Origin: Nostoc favosum CHAB5714
Lineage (GTDB): Bacteria; Cyanobacteriota; Cyanobacteriia; Cyanobacteriales; Nostocaceae
Reading direction: 5' to 3'
Assembly (NCBI RefSeq): GCF_020829495.1
Contig: NZ_JAIVFQ010000046.1
Location: forward strand, 1 to 55,397
Length of the DNA stretch: 55,397 nucleotides
Numbering within the stretch: position 1 is the stretch's first letter; every line of letters begins with the position of its first letter. Both the position numbers and the translations under genes were made by a program. The notes beneath the pieces were generated by a model, which did not search any database, was not told the DNA's origin, and saw only the letters and a list, made by a program, of their open reading frames with translations. Of this stretch, positions 37,233-45,650 are shown in pieces.

Positions 37233-38105
37233 TTAATTCGTAGCGAATTTCTCCATCATTTGCGCCACTGTATATGACCATTTTATTGGTTGTGCGGAGT
37301 CGTTGTGGCGGATAATAAAATCAGTGATACGTTGCTGTAACGTCTCGATGTCAGGAAAATCATTTGGAGTCAGTAATTTACGCTGTAGAATGCTGAACCA
37401 AATCGAGATTTGGTCTAACCAAGAAGCATATTTTGGCAGCCAAACAACTTCGACTGTAAAACTCCAACCTTCCTCTTTTTGTTTCTGATTCAACCAAGCC
37501 TGTAATTGTTTTGGGGCATGAGTAGAGCCATCGTCAAGGATTAAATAGATATGGCGTACACCACGACGAATAGCTTCTGGAATCAATACGGATACTAGAA
37601 ATGTCTGAAAATCGAGAAATGTTTTCGTCGGACTACAACAGCCATAAATCAAACCCTCAGCAACACTTAAAGCTGCGAAAAGATGTGTTGCTCCTTCTCT
37701 GACATATCTGGCAGCAAAGTGAACTGGTTGTTCCACACCTGCTGCTTTATTAGGATGCAAGCCAAATCGTGCTTGGATTGAAGTTTTCTCATCTACACAC
37801 ACTACCCAAAATCCGGCAGAAAGTAAAAATTTTGCTTGGGCATACAATCTGAGTACAGGTGTTGCTTTTTCAACAAAATTATCATCAATCCGATGCATCC
37901 AAGCATGAAACCGCCAAGGTTTTATCCGTTCAGATTTTAGCCACCGCCAAACTGTTGAAGTTGCAATGGAAACTACAATACCTAGTGTGACGAGATGTGC
38001 TGCAATATCGCTACAACTCCACCTCGCTAACGGGATATCAAAATCCGTTGGCTTGCTACAAGCATCGCTGTAACTTGTGCTTTTACAATTGCTTGAAACA
38101 GGCAA
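37233..38105 (-). CDS. IS630-like orfB (catalytic half of transposase)
   Basis: The conserved part begins near CSKPTDFDIPLARWSCSDIA. First catalytic Asp in VVCVDEKTSIQ, second in LILDDGSTHAP. At the third site the usual W-L-N-Q-h-E-h-W-F motif reads ASWLDQISIWFSILQRKLL, so the expected Glu is Ser (codon TCG). If the alignment is right the enzyme lacks its third metal ligand and the element is probably immobile without help. The stop codon lies inside the right terminal repeat. Confidence 0.85.
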   Translation of the reverse strand: MPVSSNCKSTSYSDACSKPTDFDIPLARWSCSDIAAHLVTLGIVVSIATSTVWRWLKSERIKPWRFHAWMHRIDDNFVEKATPVLRLYAQAKFLLSAGFWVVCVDEKTSIQARFGLHPNKAAGVEQPVHFAARYVREGATHLFAALSVAEGLIYGCCSPTKTFLDFQTFLVSVLIPEAIRRGVRHIYLILDDGSTHAPKQLQAWLNQKQKEEGWSFTVEVVWLPKYASWLDQISIWFSILQRKLLTPNDFPDIETLQQRITDFIIRHNDSAQPIKWSYTVAQMMEKFATN

Positions 38106-38365
38106 GGACGACCAGGGCGTGGCGCTTCTTCTAGGCTACGAGTTTGACACCAGCGTTTGCGCCACTTACGTACAAGACCAGATGAACACCCTATTTCTCC
38201 AGCTATTTGAGCATCCGCCCAATCGGGATTTTCGTCAACTTTTAGTAGAATTTTCGCTCGTCTGGCTTTACTTTGACCTGTTTTACGCGCCAGCGCTTGT
38301 TGTTGCAACAGCTTTTTTTCGTCTTCTGTTAGCTGCACCCTGTAAGTTTTTTGCCGACCAATCAT
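38027..38365 (-). CDS. IS630-like orfA (DNA-binding half of transposase)
   Basis: 112 residues. A helix-turn-helix domain (RQKTYRVQLTEDEKKLLQQQ, ADAQIAGEIGCSSGLVRKWR) and the EAPRPGRPCLF linker that normally leads into the catalytic half. The frame ends just after this linker; orfB continues it in another frame, overlapping by 79 bp. A ribosomal frameshift in about 38050-38090 would create the full transposase, as in many IS630 members, but no classic slippery run is obvious. Confidence 0.85.
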   Translation of the reverse strand: MIGRQKTYRVQLTEDEKKLLQQQALARKTGQSKARRAKILLKVDENPDWADAQIAGEIGCSSGLVRKWRKRWCQTRSLEEAPRPGRPCLFQAIVKAQVTAMLVASQRILISR

Positions 38366-38611
38366 AGTACTGAATGGTTGAGGGATGTTTGTGTATACTT
38401 ACACTACATTCAAAAATTTTCCCTTGTCAATTCGCTACGAATTAATGAAATGCTGTACTAAGCCGAACATTTTCATTGGTTTGTTAACAAACGCTGTTTA
38501 TCAAACTATTTCCCACTTTAAAACATAAATTTCGGTTGCGGAACAGTTTTAGCACTCATTCATCAGGCAATCTGGGTCGTTATAGTTACACCCCTGAGTA
38601 TGGTGCTAGGG

Positions 38612-38893
38612 CTAAAGTTTTCCTACTATCACAAAGGAGAACGCAATGGCGCTATTTCGCCCGCCTGATTGCGATGGCGTAACCGCCCTTTTCGGTGGCG
38701 AGCAGAGGTTAAACAGTTCTATCTCAGTCTGTGTTTGTCGCATTAGCCGTAGGAAATGACCTTCAGTATCAACGCTTAGGGCAATGTAGTTGAGGAACAT
38801 TTTCAAGTAGCCGACGCGCGATCGCTCTGGCATAGTTGCTGCGGTTGGAGGAGCTATACCTGGGACGACATGGAGATTCCTAACGTTCGACAA
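38612..38893 (-). CDS. Doubtful 93-residue open frame
   Basis: A frame with neutral codon use and no recognised domain (MSNVRNLHVVPGIAPPTAAT ... FLNYIALSVDTEGHFLRLM). It lies in decayed DNA between the IS630 element and a truncated nuclease gene and has no clear ribosome binding site. It may be a remnant or chance. Confidence 0.22.
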   Translation of the reverse strand: MSNVRNLHVVPGIAPPTAATMPERSRVGYLKMFLNYIALSVDTEGHFLRLMRQTQTEIELFNLCSPPKRAVTPSQSGGRNSAIAFSFVIVGKL

Positions 38894-39107
38894 AGCATCA
38901 CTCTATCAAAAAATTGTTATTAATTCCTCATTGGGATGAAAGCTCATGGAGAAGCATTTCAGCCAGATACCCGATGTCAAAGTTAGGTTTGGACAACGGT
39001 TGACTTTAATCTTTCCAATTTGTACTGGAGTTTAGCAATCAGTAATTAAATCCTTACCATTACGCGTAGGCGCAAAGCAGCTTGTTGCCAAACATCGCTT
39101 TTTTCGG

Positions 39108-39563
39108 TTGGGTGTTAATCCTTGTGGTCAAAGGCAGTTCCCTTGCGTGGGCTGCTGTGGGAGAGCAGCAGAGGTGTTTGTCGAGAATCGCAGTGTCAAT
39201 GTCAACATGGTGCAAGAGGGACAGGCTGTAGTTTATCTCCAATATCGCAAAAACTGTCCAGAGTCTAGAGATAGTTTGTTGCAGGGTGAGAGCTATGCCA
39301 AACAACAGCGTCTAGCATTTTGGAGTCAGGCCAATCCTGTAATGCCTTGGGACTTCCGCCACAGAGCTACCCAAAAGACAACTTCACAACCGATCCAACC
39401 GCAGCAACAGAATAACTGTGATCCCTCTTACCCAGATTTTTGTCTGACCAAAAATTCACCCGATTTGAATTGCCGAGATATCACGCAAAGAAGGTTTAGA
39501 GTCTTGCCACCTGACCCGAATGGTTTTGACAAAGATGGAGATGGGATTGGGTGCGAAAAATAA
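39108..39563 (+). pseudogene. N-terminally truncated thermonuclease with excalibur domain
   Basis: From about residue 18 the frame matches the C-terminal third of staphylococcal-nuclease-like proteins: GRAAEVFVENRSVNVNMVQE, GQAVVYLQY, SYAKQQRLAFWSQANPVMPW. An excalibur calcium-binding motif follows: DFCL ... PDLNCRDI ... PPDPNGFDKDGDGIGCE. The signal peptide and the catalytic R-x-D region are missing; the first ~17 residues look like out-of-frame or degraded sequence. Intact relatives are secreted Ca2+-dependent nucleases of about 200-250 residues. Confidence 0.72.
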
Positions 39564-39604
39564 AAAACTTTGAGTAGTGCAAGTCTAAAACTTGATAAAG
39601 AATT

Positions 39605-40336
39605 TTAAGTTGTATTTGAAGTAAATTCAGCATTGACTACTGTATTCAAGTTCAGGAGAATACCGTTGGACTGGGTAAAGCTATTGCCTTGGAGTAATTC
39701 TGTATAGAGAATATTGGCATAACCATGATTACCAGCAAAATTCCACTGTCCAGGCTGAAATAGATCGTTCCAGTTGGCATAGACATCCAGGGTAGCCAAG
39801 CGAGCATCATAGCCTAAAGTTTCACTAGTATGAATAGATACAACGCGATTGGCGTCGCTCGGATCTAAGCGTTCGCTTGCTGCTTTGCCTTCAAACTCAG
39901 GTCCTGCTGGATCTAAACCTATTATTTGAGTAAGAGAACGCCCTGTAGATTCACGGTAGGTTGAGCCAGTGAATCCAGCAATGTGCGCTCCCAAACTATG
40001 TCCGATCAGATTGGTGTAAGTCGGATCTACACCATTATTTACTAAGTAGGTAGCCAGCTGACTGGCGACATCGCGCGTTCTGGCGGCGGAAGTGGAATAC
40101 CACAAGGAACTAGCTCCTTCTTCCCAATCTACCAGAATGATATTAGCATTTGACTCACGTTGCCGAATGGTTTGGGCTATATTTTCCATCCAATCAACAG
40201 CTTTGTAGTTATTACCTGCATTGCCACCAGTGTTTTGATAACCATGAATAACGACATAAGTCGGTGCATCAGAAGTAATATGCCCAGAACGGTTGATAGA
40301 ACCGTTACCCCAAACATTAAAGTTGACTTCAACCAT
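39605..40336 (-). CDS. Alpha/beta-hydrolase lipase of the pancreatic-lipase type
   Basis: 243 residues. VVIHGYQNTGG (oxyanion strand), nucleophile elbow LIGHSLGAHIAGFTG, catalytic Asp region IIGLDPAGPEFE, and His in FAGNHGYANILY near the end. It resembles the N-terminal domain of animal pancreatic lipases and of cyanobacterial lipases that usually carry RTX repeats at the C-terminus; those repeats are absent here. There is no signal peptide. It may hydrolyse triacylglycerols or galactolipids. It is convergent with the nuclease remnant. Confidence 0.85.
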   Translation of the reverse strand: MVEVNFNVWGNGSINRSGHITSDAPTYVVIHGYQNTGGNAGNNYKAVDWMENIAQTIRQRESNANIILVDWEEGASSLWYSTSAARTRDVASQLATYLVNNGVDPTYTNLIGHSLGAHIAGFTGSTYRESTGRSLTQIIGLDPAGPEFEGKAASERLDPSDANRVVSIHTSETLGYDARLATLDVYANWNDLFQPGQWNFAGNHGYANILYTELLQGNSFTQSNGILLNLNTVVNAEFTSNTT

Positions 40337-40404
40337 TTGAAAAATTCGGTAGTGGAAAATTTTTATTTCTTGAGGCGAAAATTATGTCTTACCCTGGCAA
40401 ATTT

Positions 40405-40527
40405 CTAGGTGGGATTTCCCCTCCTTGATAAAACATCTAGTCCACCGGGAGAGTCCTTTTGTACTACTCTAGTTAGGGATATTACTTGTTGTTGAGAACC
40501 CTCTTGAGTTAAAACACTATTGGACAT
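40405..40527 (-). CDS. Possible 40-residue peptide upstream of the lipase gene
   Basis: The minus-strand ATG at 40527 reads MSNSVLTQEGSQQQVISLTR, then VVQKDSPGGLDVLSRRGNPT and stop. Codons look plausible and AAGGAGG occurs inside. It could be a small protein, a leader, or the detached N-terminus of the lipase. No ribosome binding site is seen. The remaining spacer 40528-41036 holds no recognisable gene. Confidence 0.25.
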   Translation of the reverse strand: MSNSVLTQEGSQQQVISLTRVVQKDSPGGLDVLSRRGNPT

Positions 40528-41036
40528 GGTAACAATTGAAAAATATGTTATTTTATATCCCAAAAAATACACCTAATTTCTAATATTACTGGTGTCGATA
40601 AATTGAGAAATCAGTCTTTAGTCTCAAGTGGTTTCGGCCAAAGCAGAAAATTTCTGACAAAGAAATCGTAAAACTTTTGACATTAAAAACTTTGGGTAGA
40701 CCTGAATGAAATGTAACCGTCCAAGGGCGTAGGTTCTTTTAAAACAAAGAGAACTCTTTGCGGTGAGGACAATCATTAATATCTGTGTTTATCAATTTTC
40801 AGACTAAGTTATTAAGTAAAACTTTGCAGCTCTCTGTCAAAAAACACAATGCTCTCTTGGGCATTTGCTAAGTTGTTTTTCCAGTAATCAGAAAAATTTT
40901 TTACTTAGGCTTGTCTGTAAATTGGTTGTCAAAAGAGGCAAGGTTGTTCAAGTGCTATCTATTTTAGAATGCAGTTAAATTGCACCCCCATTTGTGAAAT
41001 GCTGTAATAAGCGCAATATGTAGGGAGAGTTACTCC

Positions 41037-41273
41037 ATGACATCAAAAGGTAGGAAGAAGACCTCACGGCGTAGTTTTCTCCAAGGGGTAGCTATTAGTA
41101 CAGCAGCTGTGGGTGGGGCAGAGTTACTAAAAAAAGAAGTGGCAGATGCTGCCAGCGAAGGTCATTATCCAGCAATCCTTCCCGAAAGTGCTGAATTTGA
41201 TTTGACTGAGAAATCGGCTGCCTTAGAGCCGGACAAAATTGTAAATAGTGCTATAAGCAAACATGAGTGTTAA
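41037..41273 (+). pseudogene. N-terminal fragment of a Tat-exported (probably molybdopterin) oxidoreductase
   Basis: 78 residues. Twin-arginine signal TSRRSFLQGVAISTAAVGGA, then a short mature start ending LEPDKIVNSA followed by an unrelated ISKHEC and stop. In molybdopterin oxidoreductases a sequence like DKIVxSxCxxCxxxC opens the 4Fe-4S site; here the frame breaks off exactly before the first cluster Cys. The identity is inferred from that junction only. AGGGAG lies about 15 nt upstream. Confidence 0.55.
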
Positions 41274-41381
41274 AAGCTATTTAATCCAACATCTCTGATC
41301 TACTCTGCTCTATTATTCTTATAAAATTAAAGAAAATTCTTTGGTTGTGAGGTTTCTCCAACTAACTTATTTCAATCAAGT

Positions 41382-41879
41382 ATGTGTCTCAATGATGTCG
41401 TGATTGCTCGTGCCAGCCTCAGCGATGTTGCTGGAATTGTCAAGTTGTCCCAAGCCAATGACCCAGAACATGGTGGTATGTTGTTAGGTCATCTTGAGCC
41501 AGAGGCAGTGATGATGACCATATCTAAAATGCCGAGCGTTGTAGCCCGCAAAGATGGGCAAGTTGTAGGATTCTTACTCAGTTGGTCAAAGGCAACTGCT
41601 AATTTACCAATAGTAAAGGTGATGTTACAAGCCTACGCTGGTACAAAAGATGCTTACTTATATGGCCCCATCTGTGTTGATGAAACTATGCGTGGGCAAG
41701 GTATTGCTGGGGTAATGTTCACCAAGTTGAAAGATTTTTTACCAGAGCGGGAAGGGATACTGTTCATTAAGGCAAACAACAAAGCATCACTTCAGGCACA
41801 TCAAAAGATGGGTATGTGCAAGATGGCAGAGTTCATCTATGAAGGCACTGAATTTTTAGTATACGCATATAATGGCTAA
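41382..41879 (+). CDS. GNAT-family N-acetyltransferase
   Basis: 165 residues. IARASLSDVAGIVKLSQAND, the central strand VVARKDGQVVGFLLSW, then YLYGPICVDETMRGQGIAGV containing the acetyl-CoA R/Q-x-x-G-x-G/A loop (RGQGIA), and KANNKASLQAHQKMGM. It transfers an acetyl group to an unidentified amine. It ends exactly where the convergent small membrane gene ends. Confidence 0.88.
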   Translation: MCLNDVVIARASLSDVAGIVKLSQANDPEHGGMLLGHLEPEAVMMTISKMPSVVARKDGQVVGFLLSWSKATANLPIVKVMLQAYAGTKDAYLYGPICVDETMRGQGIAGVMFTKLKDFLPEREGILFIKANNKASLQAHQKMGMCKMAEFIYEGTEFLVYAYNG

Positions 41880-42104
41880 CTACTTGATGGGTTTGGGTGA
41901 TTCGAGCGGCGCGATCGCTTTTAAGAGCGAGGGGTGTAATCCCAAAACCAATGAACCAATGACTATTCCAGCAACCAAAGTGCCTGAATTTTCTGTTTGT
42001 TGCAGTTTAAAGAAAAAGTAGCACCATAGATGAATTGCTTTAGCGCTAGTAATCCAATCACTGCAAAGCTGTAGCAATTGCTGTTCTTCAGACAGTATGG
42101 GCAA
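41880..42104 (-). CDS. Small hypothetical membrane protein
   Basis: 74 residues with one likely transmembrane segment (GTLVAGIVIGSLVLGLHPSL) and a preceding amphipathic helix. It abuts the GNAT stop. No family recognised and no strong ribosome binding site; moderate doubt that it is expressed. Confidence 0.38.
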   Translation of the reverse strand: MPILSEEQQLLQLCSDWITSAKAIHLWCYFFFKLQQTENSGTLVAGIVIGSLVLGLHPSLLKAIAPLESPKPIK

Positions 42105-42123
42105 TGGTAGGGGCTAAACTTTA

Positions 42124-42609
42124 TTAGGCGTTATGAAACTCAGTATTAGGCAATGTTTGCAGAGGATTAAGAAATTCTTTCAATTCGTCCCATCGCAACT
42201 CCAATGCTTGACGAGCAGGTGTTTTGGCGACGATTTCCAGTCTGATTCCGTCTGGATCATCAAAAAATATTGCGTAATAGTCAGGATGATATTCAGGATA
42301 TCGTTTGGGTTGGCTAACATTGATTCCCACTGATCTGAGTTTCTCAAAGCATAAGTCTACGTCAGTCATTGTCTCTACCTGAAAGCAGAGATGATGCAAA
42401 CCAGGAGCATAGGGATCGTGTTTTTGTGCTGACCTTGCAGGTCGAATCGTTAACTGAAATTGCGGGCCGAAGTAATGAGCGTGTGGTTCTTGGGCAATAA
42501 CTTTATCGCCCTTGTGTTGTCCGAGTTCTCGCATTACCAAGTCGTAGAATGTCTCAGATTGAGAAAAATTAGATACTGACAGGTAAATGTGGTCGATTCT
42601 TTTTAGCAT
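42124..42609 (-). CDS. VOC-superfamily (glyoxalase/dioxygenase-fold) protein
   Basis: 161 residues. MLKRIDHIYLSVSNFSQSET, APGLHHLCFQVETMTDVDLC and YYAIFFDDPDGIRLEIVAKT form the paired beta-alpha-beta-beta-beta modules. Metal ligands are likely H7, H80-region (LHHLCF) and E135-region (LEIV). The family includes glyoxalase I, fosfomycin-resistance and catechol dioxygenase members; the substrate is unknown. The ATG at 42609 is preferred over an in-frame start nine codons up because it begins directly at the first strand. Confidence 0.87.
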   Translation of the reverse strand: MLKRIDHIYLSVSNFSQSETFYDLVMRELGQHKGDKVIAQEPHAHYFGPQFQLTIRPARSAQKHDPYAPGLHHLCFQVETMTDVDLCFEKLRSVGINVSQPKRYPEYHPDYYAIFFDDPDGIRLEIVAKTPARQALELRWDELKEFLNPLQTLPNTEFHNA

Positions 42610-43214
42610 CCAACTTATATGAACAATGCTGCACAATTACATATAAAGATAGCAAGTGTAAGATAATGAGCAGTGGGAGAGTGATCCTATTTCAAAGCTT
42701 CATTATAAAATTTTACCCAAGCTATTTCGATGGGCTTGCTACCGTTTAAATAAGCGATCGCTAGTACAACCAGTGTCTACGCTCGGCTACCCAGCCTTTA
42801 CTATCGGCGTAACGTATACGGGCGTGCAGAAGTCAAATCAACGGGTTTAAATTTAAAGAATACTTTACTCTTGTGCCTCGGTAAGCTTCTTAGCTTAGGC
42901 TACTGATGTATATCAAAACAAAATGCTGCCGATGCGATGCTTTTTTAAGAAACGGTAAAAACTTACTTGATCAGAGTACCTATTTTGTATTAAAATGTCT
43001 TATACTTTCTTGATATTGTCTTAATAAATACTCTTTTTAAAAGACTGAAACTTCATATTCTAAAATAGACTTTACATTTTCACTATTATTTAGAGAAACA
43101 TATTAGTTTACTTCATCATCTCTTAAATTAAAAGTCATTATTGATACCCATGTAGTAACAGATTAAGTGATTGATATTAGAGAAGTAGTTGCGAAATCTA
43201 ACTTGTCTAATATT
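42610..43214. other. 600-bp spacer without a recognised gene
   Basis: Contains one HIP1 site and an AT-rich second half leading to the small DNA-binding protein gene. No hairpin with a U-tract, no repeat array and no credible reading frame were seen. Confidence 0.5.
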
Positions 43215-43376
43215 ATGAATAAAAAATGGGCTGCTAAACGACTTACAATCAATCTGACATCAAGTGAAGCAGAGAAGCTGGAAAAATACTGCTCAATGAC
43301 TGGCAGACCAGCAACCGATGTAATCCGGGAATTAATTCGGTCTCTGCCAATTCAAGAAGTACAAAATGCCAATTAG
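43215..43376 (+). CDS. Ribbon-helix-helix (CopG/Arc-like) DNA-binding protein
   Basis: 53 residues from the ATG: NKKWAAKRLTINLTSSEAEK, then LEKYCSMTGRPATDVIRELI. A basic strand followed by two helices is the standard RHH layout (strand RLTINL; helices EAEKLEKYC and ATDVIRELIRSL). Such proteins act as repressors or antitoxins. The frame is open 16 codons further up to a GTG. No toxin-like gene follows; the next visible feature is a terminator. Confidence 0.68.
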   Translation: MNKKWAAKRLTINLTSSEAEKLEKYCSMTGRPATDVIRELIRSLPIQEVQNAN

Positions 43377-43593
43377 CAATTCATCTAGGGTAAGTTTAAG
43401 GGGTTTTCCTTTCCCTTTTCTTCCAAAATCCGACAAATATTGATACTACACCTACCAGCGCATTATGAAAAAAGCTCCTGAATAGACAAAATTTCAACAG
43501 CAGTAGTAGCTGAAAGTGATTCAACGCTGATTATGTGTATAGAAAGGGCTGGCAACTTTTTTTAGCTGACATTTAGTAAACGGCATATACAAT

Positions 43594-43620
43594 AAAGCCC
43601 TGGTAAAATCCAGGGCTTTT
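43594..43620 (+). terminator. Rho-independent terminator
   Basis: AAAGCCCTGG - TAAAAT - CCAGGGCTTTT: a perfect 10-bp stem ending in a T run, about 220 bp downstream of the RHH gene. Its A-run on the other side makes it usable for the minus-strand gene at 43779 as well. Confidence 0.85.
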
Positions 43621-43778
43621 AACTTAGAAACTTGATTTTCATCCAAAAATATTACTTGTCATTAATCCTGAGTCAAGGAATCTTTCTAAGTGTATCCAAG
43701 ACTAGGGGTGATGGCTCTCCTGCTGGTACGATGAAAGTGCTTTTCCGACTGGGATTGCCACTGAATGAATTAAACACT

Positions 43779-43970
43779 TCAATGGTTTTGATAAATCGAA
43801 TCACGCCCAGCTTTTGCTGCTGCCTCAGCGCTATAGTAAATCGGATAGTCACCGAATACCGTGCCATCTGGGCTAACAATCCGAAACTGCCAGCATTTGC
43901 ATGGAGTGTAAAATACCGTTAAAACACGAGAGTGAATACAGACAACTGAATGAATCTTGGTGGTAGTCAT
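43779..43970 (-). CDS. Small conserved-type protein with SPDGTVFGDYPIYYS motif
   Basis: 63 residues. The core WQFRIVSPDGTVFGDYPIYY followed by SAEAAAKAGRDSI looks like a beta-hairpin plus helix, similar in plan to DUF1508/YegP-like modules. Typical cyanobacterial codon use. The bidirectional terminator at 43594 lies downstream. No function assigned. Confidence 0.58.
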   Translation of the reverse strand: MTTTKIHSVVCIHSRVLTVFYTPCKCWQFRIVSPDGTVFGDYPIYYSAEAAAKAGRDSIYQNH

Positions 43971-44326
43971 AGTACTGTACGCTTGCGCTTTTGAATATTA
44001 GTAAAGCAGCCATTCTCGTTACGAGAATGAGTATAAATACGTTTTAAGCGAAATTAACTGATCAAGCTTAGTTATAAATGTTCTAGAGGTTTTTCTACAT
44101 TAGCCCTTTTTGCAACTAACTTAAGTATGAATAATAGTCTATCTTAAGTTAGTTTTTATAGACAAATACAGCAACTAAGCTGTTGTTTATAGCTGAAAAT
44201 AGCTTTCCATAAGGAGAGTGCTTAAATCTGAAGAGTTTAAGTACTCTTTATCTAAGCTAGGATTTAGGCACTGCACAAATTAAGCATAATGATGCTGTGA
44301 ATTTCAGCTTTTCAGGCGTGTCAAGA

Positions 44327-44381
44327 AAGCAATATCAGGGTCAAGGTTTTAGTTAACATAGAAATTCCCCTGACATTGCTT
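44327..44381 (+). promoter_or_regulatory. 14-bp imperfect dyad ahead of the AIPR gene
   Basis: AAGCAATATCAGGG (44327-44340) and CCCTGACATTGCTT (44368-44381) pair with one mismatch around a 27-nt loop, ending 7 nt before the ATG. It could be an operator half-site pair or an mRNA hairpin hiding the ribosome binding site. The preceding spacer 43971-44326 has no gene. Confidence 0.5.
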
Positions 44382-44388
44382 AGAAAGT

Positions 44389-45495
44389 ATGCCCAAGACT
44401 TGGAATATAAAGATAGATAACTATTTTCAAGCCAACCCCAATTGCATCATCGCCACCGCCCACGTAGACAGCTTCCCTATAGACCTTCCCCTAGAACCCA
44501 ACATCCGGGAACCCAACCGCAAAAGCGCAACCTACAGACAAATCTTCGACTCGTTGACCACCGAACCTGCAAAATTCTTCTCTCGCCACAGTGGAATCGT
44601 TCTGTCAGCCAATAAAGTTAAGCCCAACAGAAATAAAACCGAACTCGAACTGGAAATTTTAGAAGCTAACGAGGGCGGTAGCGATGGGATTATTAACGGT
44701 GGCCACACAGTTTTAGCTTTTGAGCAAGCGAAAAATTACAAATACGATTTAACCCAAGCCAGGGTAAAAATTACGATCCACATCGGACTGACTGAAGAAT
44801 CAGCCAAAGACATAGCCCTGGCAAGTAATACTACGACGCCAGTAGATTCTCGCTCAAAAGTCAACGCCAGAGGTGACTACAAATTTATCAAGCAGTATTT
44901 AGCCCAGTTAGAAAGAGCAGAAGATCGGAAATTCCGCATTGCCTATTACCAAAACCAAAGCGGCGCTCCCAGAAACGCTCAGTGCAATGTCACCCATTTG
45001 CTGAAACTGCTTTACTGCCTCGATAGAAATAAATATAATCCCGACGGTAATAAACGAACCAAACACCCAGTAGGGATGAGTCTTCCAAATAACATTACAG
45101 ACGCAGAAAGGGAACGGTTAACCGCTTTACTACCTCTGCTCTCTCAAGCTCTGTGGATAGAGCAAAGACTCTATGAAATAATTCAAGACCATATCAGCAG
45201 CCCCAGAAGAAAGGGTAGCAACGATTTAGCCTCAATAGATATACGTAAAACTACGTTATTGCCTGACAGCAAGTACTCTTTTGGGTTTGGTGCGCCAACT
45301 GACCTGGCATTACCGATAATTGCGTCCTATCGGGTATTTTTGGATAAAGACTATAAATGGATTCTGCCATTTGACGAATTCGCTGAAGATTTTCTCCAAC
45401 ACTTATGGACTAACTATTTCCGCAAATATTTGGTGTCGGAGAAAACAGCAGGGAATACAGTCGGTACAAAAATCAGCCGCAATCAAGAGATCTGA
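44389..45495 (+). CDS. AIPR-family (abortive infection phage resistance) protein
   Basis: 368 residues. The signature region GSDGIINGGHTVLAFEQAKN (about 100-120) matches the I-h-N-G-x-Q/H-T motif of AIPR proteins. It is followed by ESAKDIALASNTTTPVDSRS, the usual S-N-T-Q/x-x-P-V motif. The rest is helical without a known enzyme motif. Family members occur in plasmid-borne phage-exclusion and restriction-like loci; the mechanism is unclear. It is a single gene with a dyad at its start and convergent with two phage/plasmid-like genes. Confidence 0.72.
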   Translation: MPKTWNIKIDNYFQANPNCIIATAHVDSFPIDLPLEPNIREPNRKSATYRQIFDSLTTEPAKFFSRHSGIVLSANKVKPNRNKTELELEILEANEGGSDGIINGGHTVLAFEQAKNYKYDLTQARVKITIHIGLTEESAKDIALASNTTTPVDSRSKVNARGDYKFIKQYLAQLERAEDRKFRIAYYQNQSGAPRNAQCNVTHLLKLLYCLDRNKYNPDGNKRTKHPVGMSLPNNITDAERERLTALLPLLSQALWIEQRLYEIIQDHISSPRRKGSNDLASIDIRKTTLLPDSKYSFGFGAPTDLALPIIASYRVFLDKDYKWILPFDEFAEDFLQHLWTNYFRKYLVSEKTAGNTVGTKISRNQEI

Positions 45496-45650
45496 CTTTT
45501 CACGGGAAGTCTTCAAGCCTCGAAAAAACGTGACTTTTTCTACAGCCTAATTGTCAATAGCTTTAAGTTAATGAAAATAGCTAACGGAAAAATCAGGGTT
45601 TGGAAAACCCTCAAAATGGCCTTTTCCACATGCCGTGAAAAGTCAGGTAT
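45494..45650. repeat. Inverted pair of a TGACTTTTCACGG motif between convergent genes
   Basis: TGACTTTTCACGG at 45494-45506 is mirrored by CCGTGAAAAGTCA at about 45637-45649. A third copy, CCGTGAAAAGTC, is near 51466-51477. A small hairpin AGGGTTT-GGA-AAACCCT (45595-45611) lies between the first two and may end transcription from both sides. Confidence 0.5.

Larger units (their letters stand above)
37220..38458. mobile_element. IS630-like insertion sequence
   Basis: About 1.24 kb, bounded by inverted repeats beginning GTACAGC and continuing through CATTAATTCGTAGCGAATT on both sides (about 33 bp, three mismatches). TAA is repeated directly outside both ends (37217-37219 and 38459-38461), consistent with the TA-target habit of IS630. 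It carries two overlapping frames, orfA and orfB, on the minus strand. Confidence 0.85.
36843..38476 (-). pseudogene. Small secreted protein gene split by an IS630-like element and a frameshift
   Basis: The main part (37216 down to 36956) encodes the end of a signal peptide (VLPVLLILGTPAMA) and a mature domain VEFKGQNIDGQKLPAKAYYY ... ATIYFDDGNQ. The missing start lies on the far side of the IS: minus-strand 38476-38459 reads MKMFGL in the same frame. Removing the IS plus one TAA copy gives a continuous MKMFGLVLPVLLILGTPAMA signal peptide. At the 3' side the frame stops at 36956, but the +1-shifted frame continues NCGQYPINSTFSVGLVYDNN ... NPLEGLWKISLE to a stop at 36843, so a small indel near 36985 has also occurred. 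Original length about 130 residues; function unknown. Confidence 0.75.
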
